Shown here: piece by piece, positions 32,208-40,589 of the stretch | Position numbering within the stretch: position 1 is the first letter of the stretch | Layout: each line of letters begins with the position of its first letter | DNA from: Lachnospiraceae bacterium | GTDB lineage: Bacteria > Bacillota > Clostridia > Lachnospirales > Lachnospiraceae | Length of the DNA: 41,263 nucleotides | Direction: 5' to 3' | Assembly: GCA_017436865.1 (NCBI GenBank) | Contig: JAFSCH010000085.1 | Span: 1 to 41,263, forward strand | Position numbers and translations under genes: made by a program | Notes under the pieces: model-generated | Databases searched by the model: none | What the model saw: the letters and a program-made list of their open reading frames with translations, nothing else | Told to the model about the DNA's origin: nothing

Positions 32208-32669
32208 ATGAGTGATGAATATAGAAAGGGATATATTGCATTGGTGACGTTTGTATAAGAAATGAGGTCTTACTGTTCCCGGCGTGCAAAAAAAGTTATC
32301 TCTTCACCTATCTACTGATATAGATACAAGACTTACTATTGTTGATTACCCAACAGGCTATATTTTGAAACCACAAACAGAAGAATATGACAATTTGCCG
32401 GAATTTGAAGATTTAGCAATGCGGCTTGCTGAGCTTGCAGGTATACAAACAGTACCTCATGCTCTAATTAGAATCAACGAGAAATACGCTTATATTACAA
32501 AACGTATTGACCGAGATATTGTTGAAAAAAAATAAGTATGTATGCCATGGAAGATTTTTGTCAATTATCTCATAGATTAACAATTGATAAATATGAATCT
32601 TACTTACCCAATGAACTAAAGCAGACTATGAAAGAATTGATTTCAACAAGAATCGAAACACTTAGTTAA
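32208..32669 (+). pseudogene. hipA kinase remnant
   Basis: Three pieces of a HipA kinase survive in different frames. ATG 32208 gives MSDEYRKGYIALVTF, then a stop. From about 32275, PGVQKKLSLHLS and DYPTGYILKPQTEEYDNLPEFEDLAMRLAELAGIQTVPHAL, plus AYITKRIDRDI, match the HipA kinase N-lobe. From 32538, MYAMEDFCQLSHRLTIDKYE is followed directly by SYLPNELKQTMKELISTRIETL, the very end of HipA. The catalytic HxxDxxxxNxx region and most of the C-lobe are deleted, so no active toxin is possible. Confidence 0.85.
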
Positions 32670-32721
32670 AAACAGAAACTTCTTATAAACATCGCATATC
32701 TAAGAAAGTAGGTGACTATAT

Positions 32722-33132
32722 ATGGTAAAACCAATTATGAAAGACGTATTATTTTTAAAGCAAAAGTCTGAACCGGCAACAAAAGACGATATGTCCGTTG
32801 TAACAGACTTACTTGATACTTTAAAAGCTCATGAAGATGGTTGTGTTGGAATGGCAGCCAATATGATAGGTATCAATAAGCGAATCATTGCTGTAAATAT
32901 GGGCTTTATGAACATCGCAATGTTAAATCCGGTTATTGTAAAGAAATCTAACCCTTACCAGACACAAGAGGGCTGTCTTTCCTTAATCGGTGTACGTGAT
33001 ACCACTAGATATCAGGATATTGAAGTAGAATATTTTGACATCAATTGGAACAAACAAAAACAGAAATTTACCGGATGGATTGCACAGATTATTCAGCATG
33101 AGTGCGATCATTTAGAAGGTATTATTATCTAA
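32722..33132 (+). CDS. Peptide deformylase family protein, 136 aa, variant motif 1
   Basis: The three deformylase motifs are recognised: GMAANMIG (43-50; canonical GxAAxQxG), EGCLSL (83-88) and QHECDHLEG (125-133). The metal ligands Cys85, His126 and His130 and catalytic Glu127 are present, but the conserved Gln of motif 1 is Met48. The chain is shorter than housekeeping Def (~150-170). It is either a divergent paralogue with altered activity or a subfamily that tolerates the change. It follows the hipA remnant and lies 32 bases before an AAA ATPase gene. Confidence 0.85.
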   Translation: MVKPIMKDVLFLKQKSEPATKDDMSVVTDLLDTLKAHEDGCVGMAANMIGINKRIIAVNMGFMNIAMLNPVIVKKSNPYQTQEGCLSLIGVRDTTRYQDIEVEYFDINWNKQKQKFTGWIAQIIQHECDHLEGIII

Positions 33133-33164
33133 ATACAGATTATTTCTGTAGGAGCGTATTTATT

Positions 33165-34019
33165 ATGATTTACTTATCACATTTTGAATTTCCTGGAGCG
33201 GAACAGGAATACGACTTTACCATGTCGTTAAAGCGTACCTGTTACGATACTGTTTATCCATTCCTAACCATATCAAAGCATAATCTTAGAATGCTTGATT
33301 TTGAACCAATTACTATATTATATGGTGGAAATGGCTCTGGTAAAACAACTGTTTTGAATGTCATTGCAGAAAAATTAGGCCTGGAACGCGATACACTTTA
33401 CAACCGTTCTAATTTCTTTGAAGATTATACAAAAATGTGCAGTTATGAGCTTGATTGTAGCATTCCAAGACACAGTAGAATTATTACAAGTGACGATGTT
33501 TTTGACTTCATGTTGAACCTGCGAAGTATCAATAACGGAATTAATCAGAAGAGAGAAGAACTATTTGATGAATACTTGGATGCAAAATATTCTCATTTTC
33601 AAATGAAATCTTTAGATGATTATGACCAGCTTAAAAAGGTGAATTCAGCGCACAGTAAGACACAATCACAATTTGTACGCAAGAATTTAATGAACAATGT
33701 TCGTGAACATTCCAATGGTGAAAGTGCTTATCTATACTTTTCTGACAAGATTCAAGAAAATGCATTATATCTTCTGGACGAGCCTGAAAATAGCCTTTCG
33801 CCAGAAAAACAACAAGAACTGCTAAAATTTTTAGAGGACTCTGCACGATTTTTTGGCTGTCAGTTCATTATCGCCACACATTCACCTTTTTTATTATCCA
33901 TGAGAGGTGCAAAAATCTACGATATGGATGAAGAAACGGTTGATGTAAAAAAATGGACCGAGCTGGCTAATGTACGTGCATATTTTGACTTTTTTATGAA
34001 GCATGAGAGCGAATTTTAG
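33165..34019 (+). CDS. AAA/ABC-type ATPase, 284 aa
   Basis: A small stand-alone RecF/OLD-like ATPase: Walker A GGNGSGKTT (about 54-62), signature-like SNGES, Walker B LYLLDEPENSLSPEKQ and the switch IIATHSPFLLSM. Between them is a ~100-residue helical insertion. No nuclease (TOPRIM) domain follows. ATG 33165 has AGGAG at a suitable distance; upstream in-frame sequence overlaps the deformylase gene. Its role is unknown; such ATPases often act in stress or defence contexts. Confidence 0.88.
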   Translation: MIYLSHFEFPGAEQEYDFTMSLKRTCYDTVYPFLTISKHNLRMLDFEPITILYGGNGSGKTTVLNVIAEKLGLERDTLYNRSNFFEDYTKMCSYELDCSIPRHSRIITSDDVFDFMLNLRSINNGINQKREELFDEYLDAKYSHFQMKSLDDYDQLKKVNSAHSKTQSQFVRKNLMNNVREHSNGESAYLYFSDKIQENALYLLDEPENSLSPEKQQELLKFLEDSARFFGCQFIIATHSPFLLSMRGAKIYDMDEETVDVKKWTELANVRAYFDFFMKHESEF

Positions 34020-34054
34020 TATAAAGAGAGAGAGAAAGAGAGAGCAAACACAAT

Positions 34055-34603
34055 ATGACCATAGTATTATCAAGAAAAAATATACCCAATTTTATTACCT
34101 CCATACGTATCATAGGCACCATCTGTTTATTATTTTTTGATACACTATCTAAGCCATTTTATATTATTTATACGATATCCGGTATCAGCGATGTTCTTGA
34201 TGGATGGGCAGCTAGAAAGCTAAAAGTATCCAGTGAATTTGGAGCAAGATTAGATAGCATTGCCGATTTAGTCTTTTATACTGTTATGGGAGTTAAAATT
34301 CTACCAATCCTCATTGAACGACTTCCTGCAAAGTTATGGTTTGTCGTTGGTGTAATCTTAATCCTACGTCTATGTTCCTATGTATTCGCAGCATGGAAAT
34401 ATAAACGTTTTGCTTCCTTACACACTTACCTGAATAAAATAACAGGCGCTGGTGTTTTTCTGATACCATACACTATTTTTTTACCTGTTTTTATTCCATT
34501 CAGCAAGCTATTGGCATTCATAGCATGCCTGGCTGCAATAGAAGAATTAGTCATACATATTCGTAGCAAAGAATATCACTCTAATATGAAATCCTTATAT
34601 TAG
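34055..34603 (+). CDS. CDP-alcohol phosphatidyltransferase, 182 aa
   Basis: An integral membrane enzyme of phospholipid synthesis. The signature D-G-x2-A-R-x8-G-x3-D-x3-D is seen as DVLDGWAARKLKVSSEFGARLDSIAD at about residues 47-72. Five or six membrane segments follow. It resembles PgsA-like proteins, but the alcohol used cannot be told. A purine tract (34022-34043) upstream acts as SD region. Confidence 0.9.
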   Translation: MTIVLSRKNIPNFITSIRIIGTICLLFFDTLSKPFYIIYTISGISDVLDGWAARKLKVSSEFGARLDSIADLVFYTVMGVKILPILIERLPAKLWFVVGVILILRLCSYVFAAWKYKRFASLHTYLNKITGAGVFLIPYTIFLPVFIPFSKLLAFIACLAAIEELVIHIRSKEYHSNMKSLY

Positions 34604-34700
34604 AATCATGAGTCAATGCAAAATTAAAGATTTGAATATTGAATAAAAAAGAAGATGATATGAGCGTTGCAGTTTTTGAACTGTTTCGCTTTTTTTAAAT

Positions 34701-34790
34701 ATTAGGAAATTGCTGTTACGTAGTGGTGGTTAAACAAGAATTTCGATAGAAATTCTTGCCAATGTGCGTGCGCTGGCACGCACCATTTTT
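34701..34790 (+). repeat. Two-hairpin dispersed element, copy B
   Basis: ATTAGGAAATTGCTGTTACG starts the copy, then TAGTGGTGGTTAA. Hairpin 1 is CAAGAATTTC-GATA-GAAATTCTTG (34735-34758). Hairpin 2 is GTGCGTGC (34764-34771), loop GCTG, GCACGCAC (34776-34783), followed by a T tract. Compared with copy A the stem of hairpin 2 has changed on both sides while its loop GCTG is unchanged. Confidence 0.8.
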
Positions 34791-34814
34791 ATTATAGTTG
34801 TCTAATAATATCCC

Positions 34815-34862
34815 TTGACAAAATCGACACTTATGTCTATTATTATAATCGACACAAATGTC
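34815..34862 (+). promoter_or_regulatory. tetR promoter with twin operators
   Basis: TTGACA (34815-34820), 17-base spacer, TATTAT (34838-34843). GACACTTATGTC (34826-34837) and GACACAAATGTC (34851-34862), both GACA-N4-TGTC, lie between -35 and -10 and just after the start site. Autorepression by the TetR protein at 34881 is likely. Confidence 0.75.
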
Positions 34863-34880
34863 TAAAACAAGGAGAAAACT

Positions 34881-35468
34881 ATGAATAGCAAAAAAGAGCG
34901 TACTAGAGAGCTTATATTAAATAAGTCTTATGAATTATTTGCCAAAAATGGTTTTAATAAAATTACGATGAAAGATGTATGTGAAGCAACTGGATTGAGC
35001 AGAGGTGGATTATATAGCCATTTTGCAGGAACAGCTCAAATTTTTGAAGCAATACTTGAAGTACTAAATCAGAAAGATGAGATGAATTTTGAAAAAGAAA
35101 TGAACGATGGCATGTCCGCTATAGATATATTGGAGAGAGCTCTTCAGTTAATGAAAGATGAGATGTTACATTCGGAAGATTCCTTGAGTCTTGCAATGTA
35201 TGAATATGCTGGAATTAGTGATAATAAGATGATGAATCATTTCAATCAGATAGGTGAAAAAAAATGGACTCACTTGATTCATTATGGTATGAAACGCGAA
35301 GAATTTAAAGAAGTTGATGTGCACGAAATAGTAAGTGTTATTTTATACGTTTATCAAGGGGTTCGAATGTGGAGCCGTATCGTGGATATGAAGGATGCTA
35401 CATTTGAAGCAATTACGAATCATATTAGAAAACAATTAGTAAAGGAGACGATGAAACATGATATTTGA
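34881..35468 (+). CDS. TetR/AcrR-family transcriptional regulator, 195 aa
   Basis: The N-terminal HTH is RELILNKSYELFAKNGFNKITMKDVCEATGLSRGGLYSHFAGTAQIFEAIL (about 9-59), with an all-helical ligand domain after it. ACAAGGAG precedes the start. Its stop overlaps the next gene (GNAT) by 11 bases, so the two are coupled and the acetyltransferase is probably under its control together with the truncated hydrolase remains behind it. Confidence 0.93.
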   Translation: MNSKKERTRELILNKSYELFAKNGFNKITMKDVCEATGLSRGGLYSHFAGTAQIFEAILEVLNQKDEMNFEKEMNDGMSAIDILERALQLMKDEMLHSEDSLSLAMYEYAGISDNKMMNHFNQIGEKKWTHLIHYGMKREEFKEVDVHEIVSVILYVYQGVRMWSRIVDMKDATFEAITNHIRKQLVKETMKHDI

Positions 35469-36045
35469 AACAAAACGCCTAATACTTCGTCCATGGGAAG
35501 AAAGTGATGCCGAAAGTTTATATGAGTATGCTAAAGACCCGGAAGTAGGTCCAATAGCTGGATGGCCGATACATACAAGCGTAGAAAATAGCAAAGAAAT
35601 TATTCGACATGTTTTATCTGCAAAGAACACGTTTGCTGTCTGTTTGAAAGAAGATAACAGAGCTATCGGAAGTGTTGGTCTTATTCCACCTGCCCAGTCG
35701 CATACCAAAGCATCAGAAAATGAAATTGAAATTGGCTATTGGATTGGTGTTCCATTTTGGGGGAAAGGTTTCATTCCAGAAGCTGTCAGATGCCTTCAGA
35801 AATATGCATTTGAAGAACTTGGGTACCAAGCTATGTGGTGCGGATATTATGATGGAAATGAAAAATCGAAAAAGTGCCAAGAAAAATGCGGATTCCGATA
35901 TCATCACACTGAGTATGGTAAGCCATGTATCCTAATGGGTGATGTAAGAACAGAGCATTTTACCAGAATAGAGAAACGCGAATGGGAAAGCAATAAATAT
36001 GGAAAATATGATTACCAATATGATGCAGTGGGAAAATGTTACTAG
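35458..36045 (+). CDS. GNAT acetyltransferase (RimJ/RimL type), 195 aa, with altered C-terminal tail
   Basis: The protein begins IFETKRLILRPWEESDAESLYEYAKDPEVGP, has the acetyl-CoA loop IGYWIGVPFWGKGFIPEAVRCL and ends its domain at about EKREWE. The last ~18 residues (from SNKYGKYDYQ) do not look like the family. They read, in a different frame, through the start of a truncated hydrolase, so the original stop codon was probably lost in a deletion. The enzyme core is complete and may still work. Confidence 0.85.
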   Translation: MIFETKRLILRPWEESDAESLYEYAKDPEVGPIAGWPIHTSVENSKEIIRHVLSAKNTFAVCLKEDNRAIGSVGLIPPAQSHTKASENEIEIGYWIGVPFWGKGFIPEAVRCLQKYAFEELGYQAMWCGYYDGNEKSKKCQEKCGFRYHHTEYGKPCILMGDVRTEHFTRIEKREWESNKYGKYDYQYDAVGKCY

Positions 36046-36349
36046 CGAACAGCTCAAAGAAAAAGGAATCATCCCAACATCGTTCGGAGAGGATTTGTCA
36101 TGGGAGTATTTGGAATACGTAAGAAAACATTCCATTGATAATTGGAATGTAAAAACTCACATTTTGTACGGAGAAAATGACTCCTTTACTTCCAAAGACA
36201 TTATGGAAAAATTCGCTCAGAAAATTGGTGCCACAGTTACGATTATGAAAGATGGTGAACACTGGTTCCATACGGAAGAGCAAATGGATTTTTTAGATAA
36301 TTGGATCGTCAAAAATGAATATTCTGATGTTGGAAAGCAGTTAATCTGA
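35999..36349 (+). pseudogene. 5'-truncated alpha/beta hydrolase
   Basis: The frame overlaps the GNAT tail. It encodes MITNMMQWENVTSEQLKEKG, then SFGEDLSWEYLEYVRKH, NVKTHILYGENDSFTS and GEHWFHTEEQMDFLDNWI. This is the second half of an alpha/beta hydrolase with the acid strand (YGENDSF) and catalytic His (GEHWFH). The oxyanion and nucleophile halves are missing, so it cannot be active. Confidence 0.85.
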
Positions 36350-36453
36350 AATTAATCAACGAATCGACAAATTTGAAAGTTAGTGTTGATTATTTGTTTT
36401 GAAATCTTTAAAGTAACAGAAACTTGCTACCCCAACAGTATATACCAAGTACA

Positions 36454-36483
36454 TTGACAATATATAGGCAATAATATTAAAAT
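36454..36483 (+). promoter_or_regulatory. Promoter of the ROK gene
   Basis: TTGACA (36454-36459), 18-base spacer, TAAAAT (36478-36483). Confidence 0.5.
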
Positions 36484-36515
36484 GGTTTTAAAAAGAATGA
36501 GAAAAGAGAGTATCT

Positions 36516-37523
36516 ATGGCATTTTCAAGTATTGCAAAGAATTTAAATGACAAAATAATACTAAGTTGCATTAAACATACTAATATTTTCACAAAGCAAG
36601 AGATTGCAAAACAATCTGAACTCAGTTTTCCTACAGCAAGCAAGATTATTGACGAATTCGTTGAAAGAAAAATTGTCCTTTCTTTAGGTATAGAGGAAAA
36701 CAGTCAGGGTGGCAGAAAAGCAGCGGTCTTTCGCCTAAATGTTGATTTTGCACATGCTCTTATTCTATTTTTGCAGGAGCAAAACATTTACTATCAAATC
36801 GTAAATGCACTTGGAGAACCTATTCTTCAATACAAGAAAGAATATAAACTCACTACGACACTGACAAATATTTATGAAATAATTGACGAAATCCTACAAC
36901 AGGATTCGCTGATTGGTGCCATTTCTATTGGAATTCCGGGAAGTGTTAGCAACGGAAAAATATATGATATCGACGGATATGACTCTTTGAAAGAGTGTGA
37001 CTTACAAAATATGCTTTCGGAACATTATTCCATTCCGGTCAAAGTCTCTAACAATATGAACGCCATTGCTACCGGAATGGCAGACAAGCTTTCCTGTACA
37101 ACAGAAAATCTTGTTTGTATTCATCTGGCTCAAACCGGACCAGGCTGCAGTGCAGTTGTAAATGGGAAAGCAGTGGACGGATTTTGTGGTTTCCAGGGTG
37201 AAATCGGCTTTATCCCTTTTTACGATGACAAGACATTGCAGGAAATAGCTTTATCCGGATTTCAAAATGTGAATTTTGGCGAATATATTGGAAAAATTGC
37301 AATCAGTCTGATTACCATTCTAAATCCACGAAGTATGATATTTTATGTAGAACAAAAAGAACGGGAATGGGAAGTGGCTATGGAAGAATATTGCAAAAAA
37401 TATTTACCCGAAAGAGCTTTGCCCGAATTTGTTTATTCTGATTCTTATCAAAAAGACTATTTTTATGGCTTAACTCTGCTAGGAACCACTTTACTATATG
37501 AAGAAATAGGACAAGCAAACTAG
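36516..37523 (+). CDS. ROK-family transcriptional regulator, 335 aa
   Basis: An N-terminal winged HTH (TKQEIAKQSELSFPTASKIIDEFVERKIVLSLG, about 26-58) is fused to a ROK sugar-kinase fold with GAISIGIPGSVSNGKI, VSNNMNAIATGMA and CGFQGEIGFIP. The usual zinc motif CxCGxxGCxE is absent, as in regulators rather than sugar kinases. It probably binds a sugar or amino sugar and represses nearby genes; its target here is not obvious because the next gene is a DUF1848 protein. Confidence 0.88.
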   Translation: MAFSSIAKNLNDKIILSCIKHTNIFTKQEIAKQSELSFPTASKIIDEFVERKIVLSLGIEENSQGGRKAAVFRLNVDFAHALILFLQEQNIYYQIVNALGEPILQYKKEYKLTTTLTNIYEIIDEILQQDSLIGAISIGIPGSVSNGKIYDIDGYDSLKECDLQNMLSEHYSIPVKVSNNMNAIATGMADKLSCTTENLVCIHLAQTGPGCSAVVNGKAVDGFCGFQGEIGFIPFYDDKTLQEIALSGFQNVNFGEYIGKIAISLITILNPRSMIFYVEQKEREWEVAMEEYCKKYLPERALPEFVYSDSYQKDYFYGLTLLGTTLLYEEIGQAN

Positions 37524-37563
37524 AAGATAATTACTATTCTTATACAAAAAGGACCACGAACTT

Positions 37564-38502
37564 ATGATTTTAAGTGTAAGCAGAAGAACCGATATTCCCA
37601 GCTTTTATTCTGACTGGTTCTTTAACCGGTTAAAAGCAGGATTTCTCTATGTTAGAAATCCCATGAATCCTCATCATATAAGTAAAATAGACCTTTCTCC
37701 CGAACTTGTAGATTGTATTGTTTTCTGGACCAAAAATCCAGAACCAATGCTCACGCGACTGGATGAATTAAAAAATTATTCCTTTTACTTTCAATTTACA
37801 CTGACAGGATACGGAACAGATATTGAAAGTAATGTACCTCATAAAAGAGATAAAATGATACCAATTTTTCAGGATTTATCCACTAAAATTGGTTCAAACA
37901 GAATGATTTGGCGCTATGATCCAATTTTGTTTACCACGAAATATACACCTGAATATCATATAAAAGCGTTCCGCCAAATTGCAGAGAGTCTAAATGGCTT
38001 TACCAACCGTTGCGTTATCAGTTTTGTGGATATTTATGCGAAAAATCAAAAAAATCTGAATACCTTACAGCTATTACCACTTGGAACCAATGATTTGAAA
38101 CAATTTGCTCTTGAAATTGGCAAAATAGCTCTTGAAAACAATATGCATATTGCGACTTGTGCAGAACAGATTGATTTATGTGAATATGGAATTACGCACA
38201 GCTGTTGTATTGATCAGAAACATGTAGAAGAAATACTCGGCTATAAAATGAACATTGGAAAAGATAAAAATCAGCGTACAGAATGTGGATGTATCGAAAG
38301 CATTGATATTGGAACCTATAACACCTGTAAAAATGGTTGTAAATACTGTTATGCCAATTATAGTGTGGAAAGTGTTATAGAAAATTGGAAAAAGTATGAT
38401 GCCAATTCTCCCTTATTATGTGGTACGATAAAAGAAAGCGATAAAATAACGGAAAGAAAAGTAAAATCACTAAAAATAAGCCAATTAAGTTTATTAGATT
38501 AG
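37564..38502 (+). CDS. DUF1848 domain protein, 312 aa
   Basis: The family signature is clear: SVSRRTDIPSFYSDWFFNRLKAGF, VFWTKNPEPML, FQFTLTGYGTDIE, WRYDPILF and CAEQIDLCEYGI. A C-terminal Cys cluster (TECGCIESIDIGTYNTCKNGCKYCYAN) holds CxxxCxxC-like spacing that probably binds an iron-sulfur cluster, in line with the radical-SAM-like fold proposed for this family. No biochemical role is established. It starts 40 bases after the ROK gene. Confidence 0.92.
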   Translation: MILSVSRRTDIPSFYSDWFFNRLKAGFLYVRNPMNPHHISKIDLSPELVDCIVFWTKNPEPMLTRLDELKNYSFYFQFTLTGYGTDIESNVPHKRDKMIPIFQDLSTKIGSNRMIWRYDPILFTTKYTPEYHIKAFRQIAESLNGFTNRCVISFVDIYAKNQKNLNTLQLLPLGTNDLKQFALEIGKIALENNMHIATCAEQIDLCEYGITHSCCIDQKHVEEILGYKMNIGKDKNQRTECGCIESIDIGTYNTCKNGCKYCYANYSVESVIENWKKYDANSPLLCGTIKESDKITERKVKSLKISQLSLLD

Positions 38503-38554
38503 CATATCAAAATATGTATTTTATCTTATTTGTGTGTAGAGGAGGATGTATTTC

Positions 38555-39895
38555 ATGAACATATTAGTATTAAATGGAAGTCCAAAAGGTCAATACAGCA
38601 TTACTTTACAAACCATAAATTATTTACAAAAGCTACATCCTGAACATACCTTTGAAATTCTTCATGTTGGACAACGTATAAAGGCTCTTGAAATGGATTT
38701 TTCACAGGTAATAGAAGCAGTAGAACAGGCTGATTTACTTCTTTTTTCCTATCCGGTATATACCTTTATTGCACCTTATCAGCTCCATCGTTTTATAGAA
38801 TTATTAAAAGAATCCGGCGCATCTTTAGAAGGAAAATTTGCCACACAAATAACAACATCAAAGCATTTCTATGATGTAACTGCGCATCAGTATATTCAGG
38901 ATAATTGCCAGGACTTAAAAATGAAGTATATTCGCGGCTTATCCGCTGATATGGATGATTTATTAACTGTAAAAGGACAGCAAGATGCAAAAAGCTTTTA
39001 TGATTATATTATATGGAGCATTAAGAACAATATTTTTGAAACCATTTCTCCACCAGTTGCACCTGCAAAACATGCTCCTATTCATATTCCCCAGACAGCT
39101 TTCGGCGAAAAAAATGGTGATATTGTGATTGTTACAAGCTGTAGCAGTGATGATATTCAGCTCAAGAACATGATTGTACGTTTTCAGTCTGTTTTACCTT
39201 TCAAAACGCGCATTGTAAATCTGAACGAATACCCGTTTAGAGGTGGTTGCCTTGGTTGCTTTAACTGTGCAGTTTCCGGAAAATGCATTTATACAGATGG
39301 ATTTGATGCCTTTTTGCGTAATCAGATTCAAACAGCTCAATCTATTATTTATGCTTTTTCCATCAAGGATCACTCCATGGGCGCAACCTTTAAGCTCTAC
39401 GATGACCGCCAATTTTGTAATGGCCATCGTACTGTAACCATGGGAATGCCTATAGGCTATCTTATCAGTGGTAATTATAGCGAAGAAAATAATTTACAAA
39501 TGATTCTAGAAGCACGAGCACAGGTTGGTGGTAATTTCCTTGCCGGTATTGCTACCGATGAAAATGATCCGAATACTGAAATTGATAATCTTGCAACTAA
39601 GCTTTGTTATGCATTAGAACACCAATATGTTCCGCCACAGAATTTCTATGGAATTGGTGGCATGAAGATTTTCCGTGATTTGATCTGGCTCATGCAAGGC
39701 ATGATGAAAGCAGACCATCACTTTTATAAGGCACATAAGCAGTACGATTTCCCACAAAAAAAATTGGGAACTATGCTGAAAATGTACCTTGTAGGAGCAT
39801 TAATCTCTTCACCAGAAGTGAAAGCTAAAATCGGAAATAGAATGAATGAAGGTATGATTGCCCCATATAAAAAAGTAATAGATAAATTAGATTAA
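38555..39895 (+). CDS. Tandem flavodoxin-like NAD(P)H-dependent oxidoreductase, 446 aa
   Basis: Two flavodoxin/FMN-reductase-like units lie in one chain. The first starts MNILVLNGSPKGQYSITLQ and has DLLLFSYPVYTFIAPYQLHRFIE. The second starts DIVIVTSCSSDDIQLKNM, carries the Cys-rich GGCLGCFNCAVSGKC segment and then FSIKDHSMGATFKLYDDRQF. The Cys segment suggests an iron-sulfur or redox site. ATG 38555 is preceded by AGAGGAGG at a spacing of 9. It is about twice the length of a single-domain reductase. Confidence 0.88.
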   Translation: MNILVLNGSPKGQYSITLQTINYLQKLHPEHTFEILHVGQRIKALEMDFSQVIEAVEQADLLLFSYPVYTFIAPYQLHRFIELLKESGASLEGKFATQITTSKHFYDVTAHQYIQDNCQDLKMKYIRGLSADMDDLLTVKGQQDAKSFYDYIIWSIKNNIFETISPPVAPAKHAPIHIPQTAFGEKNGDIVIVTSCSSDDIQLKNMIVRFQSVLPFKTRIVNLNEYPFRGGCLGCFNCAVSGKCIYTDGFDAFLRNQIQTAQSIIYAFSIKDHSMGATFKLYDDRQFCNGHRTVTMGMPIGYLISGNYSEENNLQMILEARAQVGGNFLAGIATDENDPNTEIDNLATKLCYALEHQYVPPQNFYGIGGMKIFRDLIWLMQGMMKADHHFYKAHKQYDFPQKKLGTMLKMYLVGALISSPEVKAKIGNRMNEGMIAPYKKVIDKLD

Positions 39896-39947
39896 TTCGT
39901 CTATTACTGAAAAACATACAAAAATACAAAACAAGGAAGTATCTAAA

Positions 39948-40541
39948 ATGACACACGTTTATTTTGTCAGACACGCAGAACCAAATTATAACAATCATAA
40001 TGATTTAACACGTGAATTAACGGAAAAAGGATTAAGTGACAGAAAACTGGCCACCTCGTATCTTGCTGATAAATCCATTAATGTTGCACTTTCCAGTCCA
40101 TATATCAGATCCATTGACACGATAAAGGATTTTACAGATGCCTATAATCTTACAATAACCACCATAGAAGACTTTAAAGAACGCAAAATCGATAGTTGTT
40201 GGATTGAAGATTTTAATTCTTTTGCCCAAAAGCAATGGGAAGATTTCAGCTACAAGCTCTCCGATGGCGAATCCCTTGGCGAAGTACAAAAGAGAAATAT
40301 TTCTGCATTGAATCAGGTTTTACAAATATATAAAGGAAAAAATATTGTAATTGGCTCACATGGAACAGCACTAAGTACCATTATAAACTACTATCAACCT
40401 GCCTTTTTGTATTCCCAATTCGAGCAAATCAGAGGTCTTATGCCATGGATTGTTCACTTTGTATTTAATGGAAACGAGTGTATCGAAATTGAATCCGTTA
40501 ATCTTTTTACAAATACTGCAGAAAAGATAGACCTTGCGTAG
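39948..40541 (+). CDS. Histidine phosphatase family protein, 197 aa
   Basis: The phosphohistidine motif FVRHAEPNY (residues 6-14) and second His in VIGSHGTAL mark the phosphoglycerate-mutase-like phosphatases. LTEKGLSDRKLATSYL and SPYIRSIDT fit the same fold. It lies between the tandem oxidoreductase and a Nudix hydrolase. Confidence 0.92.
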   Translation: MTHVYFVRHAEPNYNNHNDLTRELTEKGLSDRKLATSYLADKSINVALSSPYIRSIDTIKDFTDAYNLTITTIEDFKERKIDSCWIEDFNSFAQKQWEDFSYKLSDGESLGEVQKRNISALNQVLQIYKGKNIVIGSHGTALSTIINYYQPAFLYSQFEQIRGLMPWIVHFVFNGNECIEIESVNLFTNTAEKIDLA

Positions 40542-40589
40542 CTTCTGTTAATAAAATTACCATAATATATATTTAAAAGGACACAAAAT

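Noticed and set aside
34022-34043. GA-rich tract as a microsatellite or phase-variation switch
   Set aside because: Irregular repeat units; it more simply supplies the SD region of the phosphatidyltransferase gene.
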